Source: Saprolegnia diclina VS20
Taxonomy: Eukaryota; Oomycota; Saprolegniomycetes; Saprolegniales; Saprolegniaceae
DNA: 20,155 nucleotides
Direction of reading: 5' to 3'
NCBI RefSeq assembly: GCF_000281045.1
Contig: NW_008246128.1
Coordinates: forward strand, 1 to 20,155
Positions 8,872 through 18,290 of this stretch are shown here, piece by piece; position 1 is the stretch's first letter, and every line of letters begins with the position of its first letter. The position numbers and the translations under genes are program-made. The notes beneath the pieces are model-generated. The model saw nothing but the letters and a program-made list of their open reading frames with translations. It searched no databases and was not told where the DNA came from.

Positions 8872-9421
8872 AGCTTCGCGATGATGGTGACGGCAGCTTG
8901 GCGGCAACTATAAATACCCCGTTGGTGGGTCGGGCTAATGCGATGTTTATATTGGCTGATTTAAAAATAGTTTTGATCAATCAGCGATGAGGAAAAAACT
9001 CCTTGAATCGGGAACGCCGATTCCACCGAGGTCGAGTCGCCAAAACACGTCTGGAAACGAAATCGCCCATAGTCGGCATATCGATAGAGGACATTCAGGA
9101 GATCTCGAAATGCTACACCACGTCGCCGTTGGAGCTCCACAGTGAGAAATATTTGACAACAAAGTCACGACATATGTTTCTGGGTATCGTAGTCGTGATT
9201 CTCGGTGTTGTACGAGTGTGGGCTGCATTGCGACAACATAGACCCGCCCTCGCCTACACGCTTGTAACCAGCCAACATACCATCATTGACAGTCCTTACT
9301 CGAGCTTGCATCAACTTCTATACTCATCAGCCAGCCCACGACGTCCACTGCTGCCTGGTGTCTTTAGCCATTAATACCAAATTGTACTGCTCGAACATCT
9401 TGATCAATGTTAATCACTTCA
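8872..9421. other. Intergenic region, promoter of the secreted-protein gene
   Basis: The left part is the upstream region of the minus-strand cysteine-rich gene, with ATTGG at 8951-8955 (CCAAT in that gene's orientation) and an AT-rich TATAAATA at 8909-8916. The right part is the 3' flank of the H+-ATPase gene. A 120-codon frame on the plus strand (9003-9374) contains one hydrophobic stretch but has no ATG at its head and no codon bias like the real genes, so I see no gene. Confidence 0.5.
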
Positions 9422-12400
9422 TTACACCGTGCGCGAGGCGCGGACCGATCGGGCGTGTTGCGTAATGCGCGCATGGGCCTGAGACGGATGGCCGGCGTTG
9501 ATGCGCGAGTCGAACGCCGTCGACGTGTACGTGTTGGCGTTGAGCGCGTAGTTGACAGCAAACTTGATCAAGTCGAGGGGGAAGTGCCACACGATCGACC
9601 AGATCCAGGCGATCACGAGGTATCCACCGCCGCAGCCGAAGACGGCGATACGGTCCGACGGGTATCCGTTGAAGCCGTAGTAGCCGATCACCGAAGCCAC
9701 AACTTGGGCAAAGACGAACGCAATGAGGAGGAGGTTGCACGGCTTCTCGGCAAAGAACCACGTGTTGATGCCGGCCGTACGCGTGACAAAGATGAGCGCC
9801 TGGCCCGAGATCGAGACCTGCGTGTAAACGAGCGAGCGGAGGATACCGTCCTTCTTTTGCATACCGGGGCCGATAGCCTTGTGGTTCTTTGTGAAACGAG
9901 TGTTGAAATTTGAGTAGTCCCACATGAAGTCGCAGAAGCTGACGCCGTTGGTCAGCGGGATGTAGCCGCGCCCGACAAAGGCGACGCCGCGGCCGTTGAG
10001 CGCATCGTCGAGCTCCTTGGCCTCGGCCGTGTACTGCTTGTAGAACTGCTGGTAGACTTCATCGGCCGACGGTTCGCGGTCCAGATCGTTGATGTGGCTG
10101 CCCTTGAGGTGCTCGAAGAGCTTGCCCCAGTTCGAGTTCTTCGACTCGGCGTTGTACTTCTTTTTGTAGCCTTCGACGTAGTCCTTCCGGTTCTTCCGAA
10201 GGAGTCCCAAGTTTTCCAGGCTGAGCGACGGCTTGTAGACCGAGCCATCGAGTTCGCCACAGGCTGCTGTATCGTTGGTCTTCATACACGACTGGACGCG
10301 TTCCGTGAAGTACGAGTTGCATGCGTCCTTGATGCAGCCAACGCAGAGGTTCTCCGAGTCGATAAAACCTTCAAACGCCGACGTGTTGTACGCGACACCG
10401 ACCAAGACGATCGTCGAAATCGTGAGCCAAATGCCAAAGCAGATCGACGAGATGAACACCTGCTTGAGCTTCCACGAGTCGGGCGTGCGCGACGCCGTCA
10501 CGTTGTCCTTGGAGATGGTCAAGATCGTGCCGTCGTTCAAAATGGCCAAGACAACGACGAGGATCGTGGGGAAGTACCAGTTGTAGCACACCGTGAGCAG
10601 GCCAAACGTCAAGACAATACGGACTGTCATCGCAATCGAGTACATGGCGTAGTTCTTCATGCGCAAGAAGATCTCGCGCGACATGCGGATGGCCGTGATG
10701 ATGACCGAGAGACCAGGCGACACGAGCACAATGTCGGCAGCAGCACGGGCAGCGTCGGTGGCGTCGTCGACGGCAATACCAATGTCGGCCTGTGCAAGCG
10801 CCGGTGCATCGTTGACACCGTCACCCGTCATACCAACAATCTTGTCGAGCGACTGGAGCTGGCGCACAATCTCAAACTTGTGCTCAGGAAAGACTTGAGC
10901 AAAGCCGTCCGTCTCGTACACCATCTGCGCAAGGTTGACACCCGGCGGCGGCGCCTTGTTGAAGAACGACGTGTCCAAAATGTTGGTGGGCATACCAAGC
11001 TGGCGACACGTCTCAATGGCAATGACGCGGTGGTCGCCCGTGACCATCTTGACTGCAACTCCGAGCTCGATGGCACGCTTGACCGTCTCGGCGGTATCGT
11101 GGCGGGGCGGGTCAAAGAGCGGAAGGATACCGACAAGCTTCCACGAGGCTTCCTCCATCGGAACGTCGCCGTGCGAGAACGAGACACCGAGACCACGGTA
11201 GCCGCGCGACGCGTACTCGTTGATGCGACCTTCGACTTCTTCACGAAGGGCGTCGGCGTTGTCGTCCATGTCCAAGCAAACTTGCGGCGCACCCTTGCAG
11301 GCGCGGAAGACCTTGCCCGTCGTGTTGTCCTTGATCTTGGCGATCGTGCGCTTCGTCGTCGGGTCGAACGGCGTGTAGTGCAGCAAGGTGTACTTCTCCC
11401 ACATCGTAGCGTTACCAGGATACGTGTTGTGGCACACGACGTCGATGGCCTCGTTGTTCTCGATACGCGCCGAGAGAGCACCATAGAGGAGGATGTCGTC
11501 GCCCGTGTAGTCGTTGTACGGCACGAGGTTCTCCAAGTCCACCGAGAGCTTGTTCAGCGTGAGCGTACCGGTCTTGTCCGAGCAAAGGATCTCCATCGAA
11601 GCCATCTCCTCGATCGACGTGAGGCGCGTGACGATGGCGTTCTCCTTGGCAAGCGCCGACGAACCAATCGCAAGCGTGACCGACAAGACCGTGGGCATGG
11701 CCACCGGGATGCCACCGACGATCAAGACGAGGATGTTGGCGACACCGAGGCAGCCGTCGGTGATGATCAAGCACGGGTTCTCGTCCTTGCGAGCGCCCAT
11801 CTGAACGACGAGCTCGATGATGCACCAGACGATGATCGAGACCATGCAAAAGTTGCCGACCGTCGTGAGCACTTCCTGGAGACGACCATGCGACTCGACG
11901 CCGGCAATCTGCTCGGCGGCGCGACCAAGAAACGTGTGGACACCCGTGCTCGTGACAACAGCTTCGATTTCTCCCTGCTTGCAGATCGAACCCGAGTAGC
12001 CTTCGTCGCCTTCGCTCTTGGTCACCGGAAGCGACTCACCCGTCAGCGACGACTGATCGATCTTGACCGAGTCGCCCTCAAGGAACTTGACGTCGGCCGG
12101 AAGTACATCACCGAGACGAATGCGGATCACGTCACCGGGCACGAGCTGGTCGGCGGGAAGGTTGATCATGGCACCGTCACGGAACACCTTGCACTCGGGC
12201 GCGAGCTGGCCCATGAGCGCCGAGACGGCGTCACCAGCCTGCATCTCTTCAAAGTAGCCAATGCACGCGTTCAGCAGCAGCAGCGCGAGAATCAAACCAA
12301 AGTCCGGGAAGTCAAGCAAGACAAGCGACAAGATGGCCGCGACCTCCATGGCCCACGAGAGCGGGTTCCACATGAAGCCGAGAAAGACCATGAGGCGGTT

Positions 12401-12598
12401 GACCTCGTGCTTGGGTAGCGCGTTCGGGCCGTGCTCAAGGAGACGCTTCTCGGCTTCATCGGACGAGAGACCTTCACGCGTCGCCTTGAGCTTGTCGAGG
12501 GCCGCGTTGAGCGGAATCGCGCCCCACTCGATCTGGCCGGCCTCGTTCACGTAGTTTTTCGCATCGTTGGGCGTCGCCAAGTTCGAGTACCCGGTCAT
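9422..12598 (-). CDS. PMA1: Plasma-membrane P3A-type H+-ATPase, single exon
   Basis: An uninterrupted 1058-codon frame starts at ATG 12598. The enzyme would hydrolyse ATP to export H+ and set the membrane potential. P-type landmarks are TGES (186-189), the phosphorylation motif CSDKTGTLT with D341, KGAP (435-438) in the nucleotide domain, TGDH (520-523) and TGDGVNDAPAL (591-601). D689 in LNDGTILTISKD and R660 in M5 match the proton-site Asp and Arg of plant pumps. Yeast and plant pumps have about 920-950 residues. The excess comes mainly from an enlarged loop at about 737-918 between M7 and M8, predicted extracellular, with six cysteines and lysine-rich stretches. The cytosolic tail after M10 is short (about 40 residues) and ends SRTV. 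It is the only long gene in the window without introns. Its upstream region is shared with MED7. Confidence 0.97.
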   Translation of the reverse strand: MTGYSNLATPNDAKNYVNEAGQIEWGAIPLNAALDKLKATREGLSSDEAEKRLLEHGPNALPKHEVNRLMVFLGFMWNPLSWAMEVAAILSLVLLDFPDFGLILALLLLNACIGYFEEMQAGDAVSALMGQLAPECKVFRDGAMINLPADQLVPGDVIRIRLGDVLPADVKFLEGDSVKIDQSSLTGESLPVTKSEGDEGYSGSICKQGEIEAVVTSTGVHTFLGRAAEQIAGVESHGRLQEVLTTVGNFCMVSIIVWCIIELVVQMGARKDENPCLIITDGCLGVANILVLIVGGIPVAMPTVLSVTLAIGSSALAKENAIVTRLTSIEEMASMEILCSDKTGTLTLNKLSVDLENLVPYNDYTGDDILLYGALSARIENNEAIDVVCHNTYPGNATMWEKYTLLHYTPFDPTTKRTIAKIKDNTTGKVFRACKGAPQVCLDMDDNADALREEVEGRINEYASRGYRGLGVSFSHGDVPMEEASWKLVGILPLFDPPRHDTAETVKRAIELGVAVKMVTGDHRVIAIETCRQLGMPTNILDTSFFNKAPPPGVNLAQMVYETDGFAQVFPEHKFEIVRQLQSLDKIVGMTGDGVNDAPALAQADIGIAVDDATDAARAAADIVLVSPGLSVIITAIRMSREIFLRMKNYAMYSIAMTVRIVLTFGLLTVCYNWYFPTILVVVLAILNDGTILTISKDNVTASRTPDSWKLKQVFISSICFGIWLTISTIVLVGVAYNTSAFEGFIDSENLCVGCIKDACNSYFTERVQSCMKTNDTAACGELDGSVYKPSLSLENLGLLRKNRKDYVEGYKKKYNAESKNSNWGKLFEHLKGSHINDLDREPSADEVYQQFYKQYTAEAKELDDALNGRGVAFVGRGYIPLTNGVSFCDFMWDYSNFNTRFTKNHKAIGPGMQKKDGILRSLVYTQVSISGQALIFVTRTAGINTWFFAEKPCNLLLIAFVFAQVVASVIGYYGFNGYPSDRIAVFGCGGGYLVIAWIWSIVWHFPLDLIKFAVNYALNANTYTSTAFDSRINAGHPSQAHARITQHARSVRASRTV

Positions 12599-13015
12599 GC
12601 TGCGCGGGCGAGCGGAAAACTACAAGTGATCCTGGCGGCGAGAGGTGTGGAGGGTTGGCGCCTCCTCTGCTGCGTAAAAGCGGGGCCACGACCGGTCGTG
12701 ATACAGCGCTTTGCATCCAAGCCGGCTGGCGACGCTTTGCAGTTGGCTTTGAGCAAGCGGTGCGGGATAGCATCAGCACGTGGCGAAGGCTCTCCCGCCT
12801 GCGTCCATGTTCTGTTCGCCTGGTTTAGACGCCGCATGGAGCGTCCGCGTCCACACGACCGAAGCGTCGAGGTGTGCTTCGTTGAGAGCGGAGTCGGTGG
12901 CGCGGGAATTGGCCGCCGCCGTATCCAATTATGGCAAGCACTCATTGGCTAAAATGCGAGAGCGATGTTGATCTATGTGGCCAGTGATTGGTCAAAAAGA
13001 AGTTTACGGTGCTCC
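12599..13015. promoter_or_regulatory. Divergent promoter of H+-ATPase and MED7
   Basis: These 417 nt separate two start codons on opposite strands. Four CCAAT-type pentamers lie within 84 nt near the MED7 side: ATTGG 12908-12912, CCAAT 12925-12929, ATTGG 12944-12948 and ATTGG 12987-12991. On the pump side, TCACTTGT in minus-strand reading, about 25-35 nt before ATG 12598, matches seven of eight positions of the oomycete initiator. CCAAT pentamers are the core of NF-Y sites; binding here is inference. Confidence 0.55.
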
Positions 13016-13889
13016 ATGAGCGACGAGGTCGAGCTCGTGGCCACGTTCCCGGCGCCGCCGGCCTTCATGAGCCTCTACGCGGAGGGGCCGGAGATGGGGC
13101 CTCCTCCGCCGGCGCCGCTCAAGCCGACGTACCACTCCTTCGGCACGGCGTACGCCACCGAGGACGCGGTCCCGGACCTCCTCGGCGACCGCAAGCTCTA
13201 CGCCACGGGCAGCAACGTCAAGACCGAGATGAAGCGCATGAACAAGTCGCTCATCTTCACCTTTCTCGAGCTTGTCGAGGTGCTCATTGCCAACCCCACC
13301 AAGTTCAAGTCCGCACATCCATGTATCGTCGAGGTTCTCATCGATGGGGCTGTCGTAGCGAGAAGATTGACGACATTGAGCTGCTCTTTCTCAATTTGCA
13401 CAACCTCATCAACGCGTATCGACCACACCAGGTACAGCGTCAACCGACGCACGTAGCATGCGACGCTCTATGGCATAGGCGCGCGAGACGCTCATCGAGA
13501 TGCTCAAGCAGCAAATCGACGAGCGCAAGGAAGCGGCGGCCGACATTCGCCGGTGCGACGCTCTGCAGCAGCAGCCGCTGCATGACGAATGCTCATGTAG
13601 GGTCATTGAAGAGTCCAAGATCGCGGTCCAAGCCGCGCACGCAGAGCTCGACTCGGACGCCAAGCTCCAAGACATGGTCGACGCGCCCATGTCGCCGGTC
13701 GAAGAGGCCGCCGACGTCACCATGGACGACGACGACGCGCACGCAGCGCCCGCGATCGACACCGAGGTACACATGTACAGCATCACATGCAATCTCCTAT
13801 GTGGTTGCTAGAAACTGCGGCAAAACCAGCTTGAGCAAGACCGGTTCTTTGTGCTCTGCCAAAAAATCATCGATAACATGAACCCGTAA
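13016..13889 (+). CDS. MED7: Mediator complex subunit 7 (MED7), 5 exons
   Basis: Exons are 13016-13308, 13359-13431, 13479-13552, 13601-13766 and 13812-13889, giving 227 residues; human MED7 has 233. MED7 is a middle-module subunit of Mediator, which links transcription factors to RNA polymerase II in the nucleus. Hallmarks in order are the N-terminal FPAPPAFMSLY, a proline run followed by YHSFG, MNKSLIFTFLELVEVLI, LFLNLHNLINAYRPHQAR, a helical MED21-binding-type segment, an acidic spacer (TMDDDDAHA) and the terminal helix ending IIDNMNP. I chose ATG 13016 because MED7 proteins begin shortly before the FPAPP-type motif. An in-frame ATG at 12965 would add 17 unremarkable residues. Introns are 45-50 nt. 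The gene converges on the ANKRD13-GOLD gene, with 44 nt between stop codons. Confidence 0.94.
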
Positions 13890-13933
13890 GGCTCCTCAAC
13901 CAATTGCTTTTCTTCCTTGAGACGCCACGAGAA

Positions 13934-16213
13934 CTACGAGGCCGACTTCATGTATTGGTCCGTGAGGTTGGAGAGAGCTTGGTTGGGCACAGCGCCAGTC
14001 GATTTCGGCGCTTTGGGCTAGACCACTGCATCAGTGAAAGCGCCTCCCTGCGTACTAATTACCGTGTAGGTCGGTGGTACGACAAACCACTCGGGCGGGG
14101 ACGAAGCCAGCTGCAAGGACGCAAAGCGAGCCGTCGCCGAGATGGACGGGAACACGGGCAGCGTCACTTGAACGGGAAAGCCTGGCGGTAGCTTCTACGC
14201 AAGCAGTCGTGACTGGCGTATGCAAGAGCTCGTAGTACGGTTTGGAAAAAGTCGACGAGCGCTGCAAATTGCGACGACGTGGCGGCAAGCACCTGCACGA
14301 CGGGCAAAAACTCGGCCACCTACCACGCAATGGAGAAGAGGACGTGGCAATGACACGAAGTACGGTGAGCGGAAAGGTATCGGAGAGGTACACGGTGCCC
14401 GTTAGCTGCTTGGTGTAGCAACTTGTCGGCGGAGTCTACCATCACAGCAATGCTATCACAGGGTTGGAGCAAACATCTCAACCGTGTGCATGGGAATGGC
14501 AGGTTTCGGGTTCATGGCGAGAAGCGCCGGTGGCAGCGACGTGCGGTCGACGCCAAACCACTGCTCAAAGGTCACAAGGTGACTCGATGTGTCGGGCGCC
14601 CCGCGGACATCGGGCGTCTCGGCCTCAACGGTATCCAGGATCGGGAATATTGCAAAATGCAGCGTCTTGGATCTACAAGAATACGTGTGGTTTGTCGAAT
14701 CGCGTGCAGCGAGAGAACCGGAACATGGCGTGGGCATTGTCCCAGCGCACGATGAGGTTGCCGCTGGTCTTGGCCTTGTGGCATCCCTGCATTGGCGCGG
14801 CTTTGGTCGGACGCACCCGCTGTTCGGGCACGACCTCGGATATCAAGTGCACCTTTTCCTACAAAACACGATGTAAAACACTGTTTTTACGCACGAAACT
14901 CTGTACCGGGTCCGAGTCGGCCTTGGCGATCGCGTACCACTCGTCGGGCACAAAGCAGACGCTAAACTCGACGTCGTGGTCGTCCACGTAAAACTTCCAG
15001 CCAATCGTGTCGCCGGCTTGCATGCCAATCGGGACCGCGTGCTCGAGACCTGGCGCGATCTCGAGGGTCGTCTCGGCCTCCTGCAGCTTGTCAAAGAGCC
15101 CCGTCGCGACGGGAAACGTAGGCGACAGCACGTCCTACGCCAGCCTCAGCGTCAACTTTCAACGTTTTTCTGATATGCACCGGTGTCGCGCCCATCGGCG
15201 GTGGACGGTGTGGCGCCTTGGCCGGCCACGACTGCATGCGCACACAAAGGCCCTCCATATCAAAGATCCGCGCGTCCTTCCAGAGGCCAACAGCTTCCGT
15301 CATCTGAGGTCCGTTGGGTGACAGCCAGTGGCGGCGCGGCATGAGCTGCAGAGACGCCATGTCGACATGCATGTTTGTCGTGCGGTTCGTCAGGAGCAAG
15401 TGGAGTTGCCGCTGGACGTCGGCGTCGGTCGCTGGCGCGGGGAGCCAGTCGCGCACGGTCTGGCGTTCGTGGTCGAGCGTCACGAGTCGATCGGGCAAGA
15501 GAAGAATCGAGAGCCGACCGCGCTTCCAGCGCAGGCTCTTGAAGCCGGAGAGTGTCATATCCACGCGGAGACTGCCGTGCGACTTGTAGAGTTTGATCGT
15601 ATCGCTCGGCAAGAGCGACGAAAGCATCGGGACCCACGACGTCACCTGCAGACCATGGATAACGCGAATGAAGCCATGAAAATACCGCGAGATCGAGCTC
15701 GGCGGTAAAGTCGGGCATGGCCGCGAGCTGCGCCGACGCTGCGAGCAGCTTGGCCTTGAGCACCTCGGGTACCTGTGCGTTCTCTACAACGACCGTTTGT
15801 ACGTGGCCTGCTGGTCTTGGTGAGCCTACCGCGCTGGACAAGATCGCACAGAAGGTCTTTGTTGTTGGCGTGAATGGCTCGATGCAGTGCCTTCCAGCCG
15901 CTCGCATCCCGCGACCGTGGCCGCGCGTGACCAACCTAGAACGCATGACGCACGACCGCTCGCTCTCTTCGCGCGTCGTACATTGAGGAGAGTATCGACG
16001 ATAGCCCGAGTCTCGCGATGAGCGCACTGCAGGGCAAAGTGCAACGCGCGATGGCCATGGCGGTCACGGGTCTCGACGGAAGCGCCGGCGCTGAGCGCAG
16101 CTTCGACCTGGTCGATGTCTCCGTTCTACAAGTGCTTGAGGTGTCATCCCGGTGGTCCATTGTACCCAGATCGCGATGTGGAGCGGCGAGATGCTGCTGC
16201 TTCCTCCGTCCAT
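13934..16213 (-). CDS. ANKRD13: ANKRD13-family ankyrin / GPCR-chaperone protein with inserted GOLD domain, 12 exons
   Basis: Exons in transcript order are 16213-16166, 16125-15982, 15935-15830, 15783-15686, 15645-15181, 15134-14907, 14858-14719, 14672-14483, 14435-14364, 14319-14239, 14194-14063 and 14017-13934, giving 595 residues with introns of 40-48 nt. Ankyrin repeats fill residues 9-99 (SPLHIAIWNGDIDQVEAAL, GHRALHFALQC, GWKALHRAIHANNKDLL). The ANKRD13 core opens with VTSWVPML and LRVDMTLSGFKSLRWKRG (133-175) and closes with TFEQWFGVD (444-452), FLPVVQVLAATSSQFAALVDF and KLPPGFPVQVTLPVF (525-539). Between these halves, residues about 288-423 form a GOLD domain (DTIGWKFYVDDHDVEFSVCF, GNLIVRWDNAHAMFRSKTL). 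Animal ANKRD13 proteins regulate endocytic cargo through C-terminal ubiquitin-interacting motifs; none is visible here. A membrane-trafficking adaptor role is inference. Confidence 0.9.
14632..15134 (-). other. GOLD domain inserted within the ANKRD13 core
   Basis: Three exons encode this segment (residues about 288-423). The first half has the beta-strand pattern IGWKFYVDDHDVEFSVCF, typical of GOLD domains (W.F....DI.F.V.F). The second half has GNLIVRWDNAHAMFRSKTL, matching the closing G.....WDN.YS..R.K.L signature. GOLD domains occur in p24 cargo receptors, Sec14-like proteins and ACBD3, where they mediate protein contacts at Golgi and endosomal membranes. The flanking exons on both sides carry ANKRD13 core sequence in the same frame, so the GOLD unit sits inside that core rather than at an end. 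Confidence 0.83.
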
Positions 16214-18290
16214 CACGCTCACGTTTCACGGGTCAATTCGCTTATAAAGTGGTACAAATTTCGAAGCCGTTACGATCCAACAAAGAATTGCCGGCGTCAT
16301 GACCACAGCGAAGACTTGGAAATGTTGGCGCCACTGTGAGCTCTCGGTGAGATGCCTAGTGTCGAAGCAAGATAGGACTTGGATATAGGTATATTTCTAT
16401 CGCAGAGTTGGTATCATCCTGCAGGCTTCAACGACGGCGCTGGGCGGACAAATCCCTCGAACTCGAGTTTGCGTGATCGTCGATGCGAGGCTCTCGCTCG
16501 CCTCGAGTGCCCACTAGTTTGCCGTTGCAGCCCTACCCCTGATTTAACAGCTGGAGCGGATGCTGGTGTGCACAGTGATCGGTGGGGCAAGCTGTTCAAG
16601 CACGTGGCACAATCTAAGAACTTTGCACCTCGGTGGTGTCTTCCCTCTCGAAGGCATCCTATCGCGGCTAAAGCATCGTTGCTGGGAATGAGAGGCAGCT
16701 GCGCAATGAAGCTTCGTAGCTCGTCTACAGGATGTGCGACGCGCGCCAGAGACGAGCTCGACGAACGTGGGCGAGGCCACGGATCCATTCCTGCCGCACG
16801 ACGCGACGATAGGTCGTGGGTAAGGGAGTATTCTGTGCTTCTTTTACGCGGCGCCTCCTGGGTGCTCTCATCCACTCGAGCTCCTAGGCTCGGTCTCTGG
16901 ATATCGTTGCCATGTACTACTACACTACCTACACTGCTCCCTACTACCCGCCGTGCGCATCTACGGCAACGGTGCAAACACCAGCGTGGTCTTGCCGCGG
17001 GTAAAGCCGCGCAGTGCCATCCAGACCGTAAAAGATGAGGCGGCGGGAAACTTCCTTGGAGCTGCAAACAGCGTGTGACAGCGTGTAGTACGGTTGTGGC
17101 AGGTTCGGATGTGGCGATACGTGGCGCATCCCTGTGCCTCCATTCTAGTACGGCGCTCCTCGCGGCGGCACCCAAGATGTGGCGGCCATAGCATCGTCGA
17201 CGCTGGCGTGCATCCCGCCTGTAGCACTCTCAAATCCTGTCGCTTGTTGGACAAAAAGGCAAAGATTTCAGTGGATATACACCAATCAAATGCGCCCTTG
17301 AACTTCAACACCGGACGACGACCAAGTGCGGGTTCTTCGGACTTTGTGGGCGAGATAGCACGGAAATAGTGTGCTTGGCGCCAATTACGGCAGCTGCAGA
17401 GGATGGGAACCCGCTTCGTGGCCACACGACCTTTCTGCGCACCGAGTGGGGCCACTTGGTCGCTTGGCACAGGCGCACTCAAATCTTAATCAATGGCTTT
17501 CTCACGTCGCCGGTGGTAGCTTTGACGTTGTCGTAGGGACTGGTGGTTGCCCGGACGCCGACGTCAAATCCCGCGCAACAGCAAATGGTAGGTGCTTGAA
17601 GCTGACGAGGAAGCTGATGGTCAGCGGCTGAACAGCAGCGCGTCGGGTGGTACGTATCGCACGGCGGCAATACACGGACTCACGGGTAAACACTCCATTT
17701 TACAAGGTACGTGCATACGAAGCAAGCTTGTCGCCAACGCTGGCGAGCGATGGCTTGGGTTTGAGGAGCACCGGTGAAAAGCCAGTCATGTTGCTCTTGG
17801 CGGTATCCATGGGCAGCACAAGGGGCTGTGCATCAACAGACTCACGCCGTACCGGACACAGACTCGGACACTGACGCACTAGCTTTCGCTGGCGTGAAAA
17901 CTGGCACGATGGGCAGCCATTACTTGATCTCGCTGCATCCATTCGAAAGCCCCTGGAAACAGCAGCGTGCCATGTCGCTAGGCTCGTACCTGTACTGATA
18001 CAGCCAGGAACATGTCCTGGTGTTGAACCTCCAAGCAAGAAGCTGCGCGTCAATGATACCACGATGTGAGCCGGCGCTCGTGTCAAAGACCACACGTCGC
18101 CGACGACGAGTGGTCTTTGGTGAAGTGCCACTCTATCGGCCAGCTGCACCTACCCAGCCCCCGCGGTCGGTCGCCATATCCATGCACACTATTCTCGTTC
18201 ATGATACACTATTTAAGAAAACCCATGCGCTCGGTAAAGTCCGGATTGCCACGATGGCGTTTGGCTGCCATTTTCAAGCTCGCCGGCAAC
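16214..18290. other. 2.1-kb region without a supported gene, possible decayed coding sequence
   Basis: This is the longest gene-free stretch in the window. Open stretches of 60-250 codons occur on both strands, but none has a recognisable family, a strong ATG context and consistent intron borders together. Some short peptides look protein-like. On the plus strand one around 16956-17080 begins RIYGNGANTSVVLPRVKPR, and one around 17860-17990 contains TGTMGSHYLISLHPF. On the minus strand one around 17040-17130 contains EVSRRLIFYGLDG. They are in conflicting frames and interrupted by stops. GC-rich sequence easily yields such runs. I cannot separate a degenerate gene, a lineage-specific gene and plain intergenic DNA. 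A CCAAT at 17282-17286 is isolated. Confidence 0.4.

Noticed and set aside
9003..9374. A plus-strand frame with one hydrophobic segment downstream of the pump gene
   Set aside because: It starts only at a TTG codon, its codon use is not like the local genes, and nothing in it resembles a family.
10094..12418. A 774-codon open frame on the plus strand opposite the H+-ATPase
   Set aside because: It is rich in Arg, Val, Asp and His, matches no family, and lies wholly on the complement of a clear P-type ATPase. Strong GC-ending codon bias produces such antisense shadows.
13886..14018. A possible extra plus-strand exon of MED7 after the stop codon, reading RHENYEADFMYWS
   Set aside because: The sequence is the complement of the last exon of the ANKRD13-GOLD gene (13934-14017), which fits the family and has normal splice sites. 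The needed intron would be 36 nt with a GAG acceptor, unlike all others.
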